NCBI RefSeq assembly: GCF_000208865.1 | Contig: NC_018396.1 | Span: 1,364,001-1,428,000 of the forward strand | Direction: 5' to 3' | From: Neospora caninum Liverpool | Lineage: Eukaryota > Apicomplexa > Conoidasida > Eucoccidiorida > Sarcocystidae | Length of the DNA stretch: 64,000 bases | In this document: piece by piece, positions 22,494 through 35,478 of the stretch | Layout: each line of letters starts with the position of its first letter | How positions within the stretch are numbered: position 1 is the stretch's first letter | Notes under the pieces: model-generated | Told to the model about the DNA's origin: nothing | Seen by the model: the letters and a program-made list of their open reading frames with translations, nothing else | Database searches by the model: none | Translations under genes and position numbers: made by a program

Positions 22494-25400
22494 TCAAGAC
22501 TCGAGCTTGTTATGCACCATCTTATGGAGACTACATAAGAAGTCGACGTAGCAGACCTCGCCGGCGATTGCGTCCTCGACCAGGTGAGTTAGTAGCCGAG
22601 TTTCGTCCAGGGAACTGAGAGCACACACATGGATACGCCGCGTCCGTCCGGCTGTTGCATGCTTCGACAGGTCCCCCAACGGGGCTTTTCGTCCTTGAGC
22701 CGGCACTGTTCCTCGCCAATAACGTCCGGTCCACCTCTCACCGCACTCGGCTAAAAATCACCGAAAAAGCGGAGTCCCCCCAACTCGCGCGCGAACCCTG
22801 CCCGACAGGAAGGATTGCCCGTCCCCTCACGGCGAGGCACCCACAGATCGCGACTTAGATATGCATGCACTTTGAGCGACCTGGAGATGTGCGACCCCGT
22901 GAGAATTCACTGCATTGACATCTGTTCACATGCGCGCGCAAATGCGGCACTTGTAGGTTCGAGTCCAGTCACTGTCGAGCGTCGCTGGAGGAGACGCGTA
23001 GGAAGAGCCAAAGCGTTTCTTACTTTGCACTAACCACCCGCAGAGGCAAGTACGGCAGCGTCGCTTTGTCCTTTCGGATCTGGCCGACGATTCGCGACAC
23101 GAGACCTGTGAGCGTGGATTAAGCGCACAGTTCCGCGCAACACCGACAAAAGTCACACGGTGAAACGGAAACGTTTGGACGCAATCGCCCCTTGCGAGAC
23201 GGAGCGCAGCAAATCCGTCAGGCGCAGGTTGGCAACGAAAACGCGGAACGCCCTGGCGGAAGTCCACTCACAAGGAAAAGGAGAAATCACCGGAATCGAC
23301 GCGCGCACGGATCAAAAAAGGGCGCGACGCCAACGAGGGGCGTGTGTGTCGTGTCGAGTCTGGGACCTCCATTTGACGCTGTCTCCCCGTGTTCCCTCCG
23401 GGTCCACGTGCCAAAATCGGTTCGTCGAACGCGGGGCTCGCCGCCGCTTTTGCACGCGTGACGCGATGGCTACTGTGTGTGGAGGGGGGCTGAGGCAACT
23501 GTTTACACACCGCGCCGTTGCGTTCCCCGATCGGCCGTCCGCTTACTTCCGGCGGAGTCTCCGTCTGTGCGCAGTTGCAGAAAAGGCGCGTTCTCCTCGG
23601 TCACCACGGCACCGTCTCCAAACAGCTGCAGGCGCCAGCAAGTCGAAAGGACGCCGAACGTGAAGATCCGAATCTAACTGGGAAGTGGCTACTCTGTTCA
23701 CGTCAGTGAATCGCCCTGTTGACGCTCGACAGGACGTCAACAAACCGGAACACTTCCCTGCCTCGACACCCCACCGAAATCGCCTAGTTGCTTGTTGCGG
23801 GCGCTTACTGCAGCGAGATATTCCGGCTTCACATGCTGGCCAACGTAGAGGAAGAGCGCGGTTCCGACATCGCAGAGGAAGACACCATCTGAAGAAATCT
23901 TAACTCCTGTAGCGGCGAGAGAGTCAGGCAGGTAAACGTTGTCACCGACTCCTGTTGGAAGTCCAGCCTGCATGCACAACACACCCAGGGACCAGATGGT
24001 GACCTCTGAAGGCTACTCCGGGCCCAAAGCTCTTGAAGATGACTCGAGAACTGCGGCCAGTGCAGTGCTTATGGAGAGCGAGAAATCAGCACAGATGCCA
24101 GCTGGCTGACAGACAAACCGTAACTTCCACGACCGGCAAAGAGAAGAGCCGATCTTTGGCTTGGAATGCGTTGAAAACATCTGAAGACCACCCGCCCGAT
24201 TCTCGCCGCGTCAAGGGACCCCCATTCAAGCACCACTGTTTCTATTTCTTGACACTCCACCTCTAGAGGCACCCAACGTATCGCAGGATTCAGACATTCG
24301 GGTTGCCGTCGCCTTTCAGGTCTTTTCTCCCTCCTCGTTTGGGGATCCGCCGCCCCGAGAAGGTCTGTTCCAAGAAGAGAGGAAGCGCCAGCCTGGCATC
24401 AATCAGGCCTCACCCGCTGCAGCATCTTCTTCTCTCGCGCCTTCTCGAGGTAGGAGCGATGAATCGGGAAGACGCGAGGGTAGAGCAAGCTAGGGTACGC
24501 GTGCACTGGCAAACCCATGAAGCGGACCAAATGCCAAATGCGTTCATCTTCGCGGACTTCCGAGGACCGGAAGGCCTGCATTCATCAGCCACATAAACGC
24601 ACACCACCATCTTATGACATACGCATGCATAATTCCTAATATATATATATATATATACGCGTGAAAAAGTGTGACTGTTGATGGCTGTACATACACGTGC
24701 GCGCGCAGATGTGTGTGGATGCCCGTGACGTTTGACGTAATGTGTCCTCCAGCTTATTGCCTGCTGGAAAGGTGATCGAATGCAAGCGGATGCCTCCTCG
24801 CCGGAGCGAAAATTCCCGTAAGTACACGTGGATCCATGCTGTGCTTTATTCGCTACATCCGTGTACGCCGTCACTGCATTACCGCATGCTTGAAGAGCGC
24901 CATGATGTAGATGGGGAGGAGTTTGAGGGAGTCGGGAAGGATAAGCTGGCCCGCCGAAGAGGTCGAAGCGCACTGCAGAAAAAGAAAGGTGAAACGATCA
25001 GAGTCATGTACACGGAGACCGCGCCGTTGAAAATCGTGGAGAAAAGGATGCCACGACAAACCCAGTTTTCCCTCCAGCGGGGAAGGGCCCATTCGCGCGT
25101 TGTACAGAAGGTCAAAACAGATTGCCACACGCATGGAAGTGATTTATAGATACGGTTCTTCAGACAGAAGCATGCACCCATAGACGCCTATAAATCGTTA
25201 CACCTATGCTTCGTGTGTGCATCTGCCACGACACAGAGCTATCTCAGCACAGCTGAACATCCGAGAGTACGGATAACGATGGAGACGTTTCGGTTCCTCT
25301 TGGCCCCTCAGCACACGCAGTTGTCTGCTTGAACTTACGTTCGCTCTGTACGCGTGGAGTATGGCCACGAGAGGTTCCATCGTTTTCTCTCTCCAGTCTT

Positions 25401-26513
25401 TTTCGCTGTGGAGGACCATCTTTGCCGCTAGGCGGGCCATAACAGCCACAGTAGACTCGACCTAGAAAAAGAGGAACGGAAAAGGACTTTCATACTCCCG
25501 GAGACACACACGCCACGCCCCACGCCTGCGTCACGACGTCTGTGACCTGTCCCTTGCTGGCTCCGGGCCTGCGGACCGAATCATCCTCTCTGCTTCTCCA
25601 GTGATATGCCTAGCTGTAGATCTCTCGGCTTGCCCACCAAAAGCTACAGGGATCCAGATCTTCTTGCATGCAGGAATCAGCTGCTCCGACTCAAGACTCG
25701 GGCAGCTGCACGCACTCTTCGTCGGTTACGCGACTCCTTTCGGAGACGAACGGCAGTCCACCGAGGGAAGAGAGAAAAATGCTTACCTCCGCGAAGCGGA
25801 ACAGAGAAGACAGGGAGAATGTAACGGGCATCGACAGAGTGTGGACTCTCAGGTAACGCCGTGGCGGAGACGCTTCACACGATGCATCTGACGACCTTCC
25901 TGATTCCAGGGGTTGCAGCGGGGTGTATGCACAGACGAACTGTACATACACCTGCTTCACCGAGTCGAGCCTGATCACACGCGGGCAGAGGGGCACGAAA
26001 AAAGACGTTGTTGCAGCGACCGCAGAAAAACAGCGAAAAGGAAGAATTCGTAGTCGGTTTCTTACTGTTGCGTGTGCTTGCACAAAAACGCGACTGTCAA
26101 GTCGGCGTCCATTCTCGGAATTCGGAACGCTGTCTGATCGTAGAGAACTCGAGGACCGCCAAACGGCGCGAGAATTTTGTCGACAGCGACGCCCGTGCTG
26201 GTGCGCAGTTTCGCCTCGCACATGAACGCCAGTGGCGAAGTCAGCAGCCTGTGTAAGTCCTCGTAAATTCGCCTGTAGTCTCTGGAAGCAACCCGAAATT
26301 GAGAAAACGAAAGACAACTGTGAGAGGCGTCCGAATCAAAATCCCTAGGTTGACCGGTTGGGATCTCAGCCGACTCCAAAGCAACGAAATCTCAGAACGG
26401 ACCGCGGGCGAGAACGAGGGGGGAAACGCGGAAACAACCTATATGTCCACAGGTCGACACTCCAAATGAAGGCGTGGAACTCCGCGTGTCAAACTTGTTT
26501 ATATAAATAAATA

Positions 26514-26561
<48 letters not shown>

Positions 26562-29500
26562 TGTCAGGCACTGGCGACAAGGGTTCCTCTTTCGCTTCGC
26601 TCTTGGGTTCCTTCGGTTTCTGTATGCGTCGCCCTACCTGTTCCACAAAAAGTCGTGTTGGTAAAACACCTTGCCGCCGGTGTGCGTGGCGATGGATCCG
26701 AGCGTCTGCAGAAGCATCTTTGCGTTCCGCGTGCTCGGGTAGGCGTGGACGTCCACGCAGACACCGCCTCCCGAGCAGTCACGCAACAGACCCTCGTAGA
26801 ATTCTCTCTGGAAACAGAGCGGAGTGTTGGACACGCAGGACCGCCTTTGAAAGCCGAGGCCTTCGGCCAGCCACGGGCTGTCCCCGTGGCTGAATTCGAG
26901 TGACGGAACGAAGATTCGAAACAGAGACACCCCCAGCCGCGAAGGCGCAACGCAGACGGATTTCGACTTCAGCTGAGGACCTCAGCGGTTCGTGCGCTTG
27001 CCAACGAATACTGCATACGAATCGACGAAATAGGTGTAGCGGTATCGGTATTTACGGGGATGTGTAAACCTGGAAACAAAACTGCGTCTATCTCGATATG
27101 TGTGAGGCTGTATCTGAGTGTACAGAGCTGGCGGTGAAAACGGGATCGGCGAGCATCGATCCACCCCCCTCCCTTGCTCAGGGCGCGAGAGAAAAGCAAA
27201 GGCCCAGAGGCTGATAGAGAGTCTGACTCACTTGCTGAAACTCAAAGGAGGCGCCGCCTACTCCAGTTGTCACCTTCCCCATTGGATCGGTCTTGAGAGC
27301 CCCGACGCCTGAGGACCATCGCAGTTGACGACAGGACAAAGTGAACCAGTTTTAGGCAACTTCCGGCTGGCGGGCAAGCAACTGGAGGGGCCCGACGAGG
27401 AACGAGCGAGGGCGGGAGCGAGACGCATAGAGACGAGGAGAAAAGGGTGAACATGCGAGTGAAAAACGGTCAGGACGTGGCAGACAGCGAAACGATACGA
27501 GGGCGGGCAGAAGAGAGAAATCGAAAGGCGAGCACACCGAGAGACAGACCGAGACACGGAGAGGACCGTCTCAGGAGACACATTATCCCACAGACAGCGA
27601 GAGAGAGGGCTGAGGAACAGGGAAACGAGAGAAGAGAAGAAAAGGAGAACGACACCTACCATGATTCGGCGGAGAGGCGTAAAAGATCTCCACCATCCCT
27701 CCTGCCCCTCGATCACAAACGAGATCGACGGCTGCTCGAAGCGCGGCGTTTCCAACTGACCGATCCCCTGAATCGCCGCTCAGTTCGCCCAGAAGCTTCG
27801 GCAGCTCCTCGAGAAGGGCCAAAAGCTGAAACGCCCCCAAGGCAACAAGCCGGACACAAAAAAGGTGGTGAGTCGCAAAGGCAAGCACGGAAAGGCAAAG
27901 AGGACTAGGAGCTCGAACCGAAAGAGACGTTGTGAGGGTCCGACGCGGAAGCAAGGAACCCAGAGACTCGGACCAGAAGAAGGGACCACGAGACGGAAGG
28001 GAAAAAGGAGCAAAACGAGACAAAAAAGGACGACGAGAGTGTATGGACACGCAAGGGAAGGGGAGCCCCCAGGCGCACCGCCGATTCGTCCAGCCAGAAG
28101 AAATCAGACACAAGAAAACGCACTACGGAAAAAGGGCAGAATGAGGACGGGGCAGGGACGGAACGACGTCGAAGCAGGCAAGAAAAGGAACAGGACGGAG
28201 CGACCCAGCGGACGAGAGAAAGGGCCAGAATGGCCAGGAAACGCCAAGGCAGAGCAGAGAGAACGGAACAGCGCTCCGGAAAGCGACACGAACGCTCGCC
28301 GGCGGAAGAGAAAAGACAGACAGACAACAGGAGAAAAAGAATGGGACAGCAGACACAAAGGCAAAAAACTCACTTCTGGGTACTGATGAGGAGAGAAAAA
28401 GAGGAGGTCGATCGGCGCAGGCATGAACGGATCGTCAACATCGGAGACAAACACCGCCTGGAAAGAGCACACGCATCGCAGGAGCGCTTCGCTGTCAAAA
28501 ACAACCCAGCCTGGTTCCCGCACCGTGAAGAACGTGCCAAAGCGTCGAGCCGCCGTCCAGGGACTCGGTTGTTCTTTCTCTTTTCTCCGACTTGTATCCT
28601 TTGTACGCAAGCGTCGCTGAACCACGAACGGTCACGCTCAATTCGTTCCCATCTGGTGCGCACGCCACATTGCTCACAGAACATCGAGGGATCGATGCAC
28701 GGAGAGAAGGCGCATATTGTGTCTTTCTGCTGCAACTCACGAAGTTCATCCGCGTGCGGGGTTTGAGTCTCAAGCGGTCGGCATCTGATAGAGAAGTGAC
28801 AGCAGAGACGCACCTGAATTTTTCCCGGCTTCGCGTCTGTCTGAGCGTGAGTGTCTCCTGCGTCGCCCGCGGCGGGCCCCGTTTGCCCCGGGAGCGTCGC
28901 CTCGCCTTCGCGCGGCTCTTGGCTTCCGTAGCTTCCATCTCCATCGTCCCGGGGGGCCGCGGCTGACTGTCTCGGACGGACCTGGCGCTTTCTCGGGAAG
29001 AAGACCAGGCGATCGGCGTAGAGGATGAGCGCGATCTGAACGCGGAGAGTCCCCTGAGTCGTGCGCAGGAGTTCCGCGAGCGCATGCAAGCAGCTGTTTG
29101 CGAGATTGGATCTCAGGGCCGCAGTCGAAATGTCCAGGACGAAAACGACGCACGGGAAGCGCTGAAGCAGTTTGCTTTCAGCTTCTGCTTCTCGCGCACG
29201 TCTTTCACTCCAAGAGAGAGCCGCCACAGGGAGTTCCTGAGAATCGAAAGGCCCCGTTCCTGGCACAGACGGAGCGCTGGGAGACTCGCCTGAAGTCTCT
29301 GCTGGCGCAGCAGTCTGCGCCCGACCGGTTCGCGGGTCGCTGAAAGTCGGGTTCTCTCCAGTTTTTTTCCGAGCCTCAAGTTTCGCTTCAAACGCCGGAG
29401 GCGCGACAAAGTCGACACTGCCCTTCCACAGTTCGTGGCGTTCGATCCCTGCAGGCCTCGCCTGCCGGCCACGCGGCTCGCCGTTTCGGTCGCAGTCGAG

Positions 29501-31654
29501 CCCAGTCGCGCGGCCGTCGCCATGAATCTGCGACCGATACAGGTGCAGTGCCTCCATGTAGTACTCGGGCAGAAGGAAGTGGTGATCGCAGAGGTTGCAT
29601 ACGCACTCGTTGCCCCCAGACGCCCAGGCCATGAAGGGATTGATGTACGACCGACACCGCGGACACCGGACAGGGCCGTCAGAGGCGTGCTTCCCCGCGC
29701 TCGCCCCTTTCCGACCCTCGGCGGAGCCACCCTGGAGCGCGCCGGAACGTTTCCCACTCAAGTGGTACGTGAACAGCGGGGAGGCCTCGGTGAGATCAAC
29801 AATCGGGATGGGTTCTTCGCATGAGCCTTTCTGCGCAAAGGGCTGGACGAGGACACCAAAGAGAAGCGACGAAAGGGAAAGCGTGTGGGAAAAGGCAGGA
29901 ATGTGGTTCAATGTGCAGCGCACGTAGCGACAGGAGCAACTCCCGCGATCCAGAACTGTATATACACTGCACGGATTGGGCGGGAGGTTGTACTTGTCCG
30001 ACTCGTAGACGCGTCCACCCTCCTGGGTCACTGTCTCGCTCCGCCCCTCGGGCCGGGGAACTTGGCAGGGATCAATCCGCGAATTAACTGCTCGCGTGAG
30101 CGTCGACATGCGCGGCGGCGCCGCGCCTGAAGAGTCTCCCGAAGTCGTCTCCGTCCCGCCCGGCTGTGAGCTGTGTGGTGCGGCTGGCGCCGCCAGCGAC
30201 GAAGTGCTCTGAAGCCCAGCTCGTGAGGACCGATCCAGAGACGAAGCAGACGAAGCAGGTACAGAAGGCTCGGGCGACGGTCTCCGGCGGGAACTGGTTG
30301 AAAGGGAAGAAGACTGGGGTTGAGGGGGCGACGCCGTCTGCGGAGGCGGCTGGTGCTGCCGCTCCTGGAGAGGGCCAGAGGACGGATAACCTGGACCAAG
30401 TCCACCCAACTGGCTTTGAGACTGGGACGAAGAACACGAGCTCCCAGACATTCCTGTATACCCTCCTTCGTGTCTTTGAGAAACGGAGTCTCCCGGCCGC
30501 GACGAGTAGTACGGCGTACCTGTAGCACTTGGATAGTCTCCTTGTTGGGCGTGGCCAGCCCCCTGACTTGACGCCGTTCCTGTCTGTGACTGGTTTTGGA
30601 CAGCCAAGAGAGAGGCACTTGGCAACCCCCTGTCGCCAGAGACGTCGTCTGCCGATCCAAAGTTCTGCTGAATCGCCATCCCTTCAAGCGGCGGTGTTGG
30701 CCGTTCCGGTCGACCTTCAGCGGACCCAAGGGGCGTAGAGAGCTGCTCGAGACCCGGTGCCCGACACCCTCCGTCTCCTGCCGCTCGCTGGCGAAGCGGT
30801 GTAGGCACACCGTGTTGCGGAGACTGATGCGCAAACGCGTCCTGCTTCATGCCCCGTGCACTCTGCTCGCCGGAGGCGTGGACCACACCTTGTGCCGGCT
30901 GAAATCTGTCGTTTTCGACAGGCACGGCTGGGCCCCGGCCATCAGCGAGGCTCTGTGGCGCCACTCCTCCGTATGCAGGCGGGTTGGAGTGCCTCTGGAA
31001 CTCGGGGTAGGGAGACGCGCACGCCTCCCTTTGCATTTCGCTCCCCCGCCCGGTGTCACCTTGGACGCGTTGGCCTCCATCCTGACCTCTCTGGTGGCCT
31101 TGAAAGATGTACCCAGCTGGATTCACGGGGTCGGCCGCAAGGCGCACTGGCTGCTGAACAGGCGCGGCTGGCGCCGGCGTAGACACACTCCGTGCATGCG
31201 GCAGAGACGCGCTCGCCTGGCTGCTGTTGCCGTCTGACGGATAATTTGGGAAGGTCTGAGTAGGGAATGGACTGGGGTCATTCCCTCGAACTTGTGCAGG
31301 TGGATGCGAATAGCCGCCGGCCCCAGGACACGTTTCCGGAGGGAAAGCAGACACCGGATTCACTTGGACCGGCGGCGCATATGTAGGCGCAGCGCCGGTA
31401 TAGGAGACCGCCTGGGGAACGCCCTGTTCAGGCACACAGACAGACGACTGAGAAGGCTGTTGCGACCAGTGCACAGCTGGCTGGTGAGGCGTGTAATACG
31501 ATGGCTGAGGCACGGCTCGGGTGTCCGGGGGCGGAACCTGAGAGACAATGGACGAGGCGTCATATTGCTGCCCATGCTGCTGCGGCGGAGAGCCCGCCTG
31601 CATGTCGCCATTGCATGCAGGGGCTGCGTACTGTTGCGGATACGGGAGCTGCAT
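22494..31654 (-). CDS. SEC24: COPII coat cargo adaptor Sec24 (14 exons)
   Basis: Fourteen minus-strand exons (31654-28814, 28457-28374, 27825-27660, 27308-27232, 26807-26638, 26281-26066, 25970-25787, 25461-25339, 24972-24883, 24575-24414, 23967-23809, 23625-23547, 23105-23024, 22614-22494) total 4554 nt, all in phase, giving about 1517 residues. Residues 1-525 are Pro/Gln/Ser-rich and disordered. Then come DPCQVPRP, the SCRYVRCTLNHIP strand, a zinc finger (CPRC near 662 and CNLC near 685), and the trunk (FPCVVFVLDIS, VFVSDVDDPFMP). After these follow the beta-sandwich and helical regions (SLKLLPIYIMALFKHAAF) and a gelsolin-like C-terminus (GVFLCDVGTALFLYVG, then LVEDAIAGEVCYVDFL). Sec24 pairs with Sec23 on Sar1 at ER exit sites and selects cargo. 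The start is the ATG of MQLPYPQQ; upstream codons in this frame lack an ATG. The gene has a normal architecture, with a long N-terminal arm. Confidence 0.96.
24638..24657. repeat. (TA)n microsatellite
   Basis: Perfect TA run in the SEC24 intron between exons 9 and 10. Confidence 0.95.
26517..26558. repeat. (AT)n microsatellite
   Basis: About 21 AT units in the SEC24 intron between exons 5 and 6. Confidence 0.95.
27309..28373 (-). other. Strand-asymmetric SEC24 introns (pyrimidine-rich on coding strand)
   Basis: The introns flanking exon 3 are strongly purine-rich on the plus strand, hence pyrimidine-rich in the transcript. This removes stop codons and creates long meaningless open frames on both strands (for example 173 codons at 27865-28386 +). 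Confidence 0.75.
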
Positions 31655-34600
31655 TTTCCGAGGAATTTCGCGGCTGCTTGACGGTCGGAAGAGAGACTGC
31701 GAGACCGCATGCACACCTCTGCTTGAGCCCCTTCGCTTTCCTGCGTGTGTCTGCGTCGGGAACCCAGAAAAGCTTCCAGACGCGCGTCCCTGTGCGAGTC
31801 TGTGAACGCTTCACAGAGCGACGCCGATCGACGGCGTGGAAACGGATTTACAAATGAGTGAAAGGAAGAGAAACTAGAGGTTCCCCGAAGGCCTGCTACA
31901 TCAAATTAGCTTTGCACCATTACCCTGCCGTGCCGAGGCTGAAACGATCAATCTTGAAAGGCGCACAGACTCATTCGCAACCCGTGGCAGTGGAGAAAAC
32001 ATGCGCACTCTGCGAGGAAAAACACAATGCCACCTCTTGGCTACTGCCGAGGAGATCGCGAACTTCGCGGGGTTCGGAGTTGGCGACGGGAGTCCTCTGA
32101 CGAACAGACCGGCTGGTTTCAGCAGTGGAAGGAATGGCGGAGGGACAAGAAATACGAGGGAAAGGTGAGGCACAAAACAAAGGGTTTCTTCACTGGCCTG
32201 AACCCCGAAGTCTTCCGGTTTCGGCTCCACGCAAAATGTTTCAAGCAGAAGCTCACGTGACGCAAACCTAAGTGGCTGTATGCAGTAGCTCCAAACGGAA
32301 CGGATCGGGAGCAACAATGCGGAATTCCTGAGCGTTTTGTCATACCACAAAAAGAGATTCCGAATGTCTAATTATCCGCTGGGTCATTCGAGGTGAAGGC
32401 CGCATATCTATACGCATAGAATACTACAGTGCTCACACAAAAACCATTTCAGAGTCTCACGTTTAGAATGTAGCAACAGACAGAAGTGTAACGACAGTGG
32501 AAAGCGCTGCTCTTCATTTACGGATACGGTAGGAAACGAAGCTACGGCGCTCAGGCCGGCGGCGAATATTCTGACTAGAAAAGTTTCGCCTCAAGCCTGT
32601 ACAGCGCATTTTCATTGCAAGACCACTGAGGAACCGCAAAGAGAGTGTGCGACCACAAGTCGGTCACGGCTGACAAGAGTGAAGCTTTGCGAAACTGACG
32701 GAGGCAGTGTTGCACAGCGCACCCAAAGAAAGGAAGTGAAGCCTCATCAGAGGCAGGAAACGCCTTTTTCGCACTTTGGGAAGAGAAAGAAACAGAGACG
32801 TACCGATATCACATCTGTTCATTCGTATTGTGCCAATACGAGACGGGTACGCGCGAGAGTCACAAAAATTCAGGCTTGTGGTATTCAGTACATCTCCCTG
32901 AATCCCTGGGGCCAATTCCATTCCCTTCTTTATCTCCGCATTGGTCTTTTTACCGGTTCGAAATCGGAGTCGTCTGAAATTAAAAACAAACGGGAAGTGA
33001 TACGGAAACACGTTTTCTCTCTGCCGGCGTTAGGGTACAACAGAAGTCTTGTCTGGCAGCAGCCACGAAGATCTCGCACAGCGTTTTTCACGTGGGAAGG
33101 AGCAGCGATTTCTAGGCCAGGTAAAAAGGACAGATCCATCTGAGACTAGAAAGACCAAAAAGACAGACCAAGATCGAGTGTGCGTGGCTCGGTGGCCGTA
33201 AGGTTGGTGCACTGCGACAAGAAAACTTTAATCGATGTCGCCCTTGTGACTTTTTCCCCGGGGGCGCATGCACTGGCGGTAGATGCTTGCTCGACTGCGC
33301 GTGGCGTCCAGCTGCGATCCTTGTACGCAAATTGATCGCGACCACTCGCGAAACTAGCAGATACTGCAGTGTATGTCCCGAGAAACGGCTCAGGCGGCAA
33401 GCTGCAAAAACTCCCGTATTCGTAGGGCTTAAGGGAATTTCCTTACTGAAACGTGGAACGGAAGGGGTGCCCCTACGCGTATCGAAACAGACGGAAGAGG
33501 AAAACCCCGTTTGCTGTTTTCCGGATGCCTTACGCAATAAAACCGTCGAGGTCAAAAGTGGCGGTGCTGCACGGAGGATGGCAATGTGTTGTGTGTATAT
33601 GTCGATCTCAGGACCATTAGGGATTCTTGTGGGGCATGAGGCTCGCCCATCATAACTTTGTGTGTAAGAGGGATTCCGGCCAAACGAATACTCAGGAACA
33701 AGTCTTTCCGTTTTAAGACGGCAAGGCACTCGGCTGGTATATGCTCCACCTTGTGCCGGCGAGTCCAGTCGCGCAGAAGAGGGATGTTGTTGATGACGGT
33801 GCGTGGATCTGCTATTGTGACAGCAAGCCGGTCATAACTACAACTCTGCCTCGGTGATTGATACCAGGAGGCATCACTTATATGTTGATATTAAATCATC
33901 CTTATTTTGTTGACACCTGCAATGCTCACTATTCCAGTAATAGAGCAATGGTACGATTCGGGTCCCTTGTCACCTCAGCCCACCAACCACCCCGCCTCCA
34001 TGCCTTTCTGGGAAATGTGCGCCCACAGGGTGATCGGAATCGAAAGTCACGAATTCATTTCGACATCCCTATGCTGATAAGGCCATCCTTGGTGCCAGTT
34101 AGCAGCTCAAACTTGACATATTGCCCAAAACGTTAGGAATGCAAGGTGGCAGAAGACAGGAGCGTGGTCCTTTAAAAGCCGGGGCGTTGATCGGCACTAA
34201 TACCCGAATTCACAGGGAAGCATGATGTCCTGGAATACTAGGCACGATATTCCTGTATTCTGCCATTTCCATCAATGTTCAATCGTTATTTCAGCTGTCG
34301 TTCTGATGACTGAGTGCCTGCACTTTCGTGGGATTCAGGGCCGTCAGAATACCCGGAGTCAACAACACCTGGTGCCAGTAAGCTCTCCCCATCCATACAG
34401 GCACTGATAATATCAGTAAGACGCTGTTTACGTTCTAATTTTTCAAATAGACTACCTTTCTAAATAAACCTTTAAAAAAACTCCTTATTAGAAAGTTATA
34501 CAGCAAGGAACCGCTAGGAAAAACCGGCATCGTGTCAGTGGCGTTGCCGTGCTCGTCGTTGTCATCAGACTTCACGAAACGCCAGCGTTATAGGATATCC

Positions 34601-35478
34601 AGTGCGGATCGGCGACTCTCACTACATCCCTAGCTCAAGAGGAACGATGGAAAACTGTGGCAGCCCCGAATGTCTCTCTCTACATGGTCCAGTGCTCCTC
34701 GTGTTTGCCTTGGTCACCCGAGTTTTCCAACACGAAGACTCGTCACCAGGGATCTGCGGTATCGAGATTGCAACCCGTCAGGGTATAGAAAACGTTTGCA
34801 TTTTTCTCCTTTTCCACATCAGGAAACATCCTTCGGGTTTACAAAGTGGAGCCTTTCCAAGAAAACGCTATCCCAGTCCCTGTTTCAAGTGAGGGCGCCT
34901 GCAGACTACCACAACGGCGGAAGGCTCATTCGCGGCTGAATCCTGAGACAACATGAGAAGCCAACGCGTCTAATACGCCTTTTCTGGCGATTCAAAAATG
35001 CCATAGAAATGGATTCCATCGTATGCTGCCACCTTCTCCGGAAAAGATTTTCTTGCTCGCCACTTTGGAGTGCTGACGCCAGCCGGCAATTTGATAGATT
35101 TTCGAAGACTGGTGATCACCTGCTTGTGGAGGCGCTGCACAAGATCAACAACTGGATTCACTGCCACCACGGACATACCATAAGCCTTCCCGAAAAAACA
35201 TCTTACTGCATAAAGTTCTTCCGCAGAAATAGAGAAATAGTACTGGAGTGGTCGAGTATTTTGGTGACGCGCCCTGCATGCGTTTTTCTCTGTTCATGTT
35301 TCTTGATGGAGGCATGCACTCATGTGCCATCGACGCTGGTAGAGCATTGGCCGCCCCAACCCTGATGCATGAAATGGAGACAGCCGGTTTCCATCTATTA
35401 CGGGCATTATCACTTCCATATGTATCATCTTCTGTAATTTCTTGATCTTACAAAAATCGAGTTGAGAAAAGTGTCACG
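31655..35478. other. Divergent upstream region between SEC24 and the small membrane-protein gene
   Basis: This 3.8-kb tract has no exon I can support. It should hold both promoters. From about 33800 the sequence becomes more AT-rich, and a bulged hairpin lies at 34456-34495. Confidence 0.5.
34456..34495. repeat. Imperfect inverted repeat in AT-rich island
   Basis: Arms CTTTCTAAATAA (34456-34467) and TTATTAGAAAG (34485-34495) pair with one bulged A around a 17-base A-rich loop. The surrounding 80 bases are far more AT-rich than the rest of the window. Confidence 0.65.

Noticed and set aside
22956..22966. GGTTCGAGTCC resembles a tRNA B box.
   Set aside because: The flanking bases do not form a T stem, and no acceptor or anticodon stem fits upstream.
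27865..28766. Long plus-strand open frames (173 and 178 codons).
   Set aside because: They lie antisense to SEC24 exons and introns, and consist of Arg/Lys/Glu-rich translation of a purine-rich strand, with no motif.
30596..31237. 213-codon plus frame.
   Set aside because: Antisense shadow of the SEC24 Pro/Gln-rich arm.
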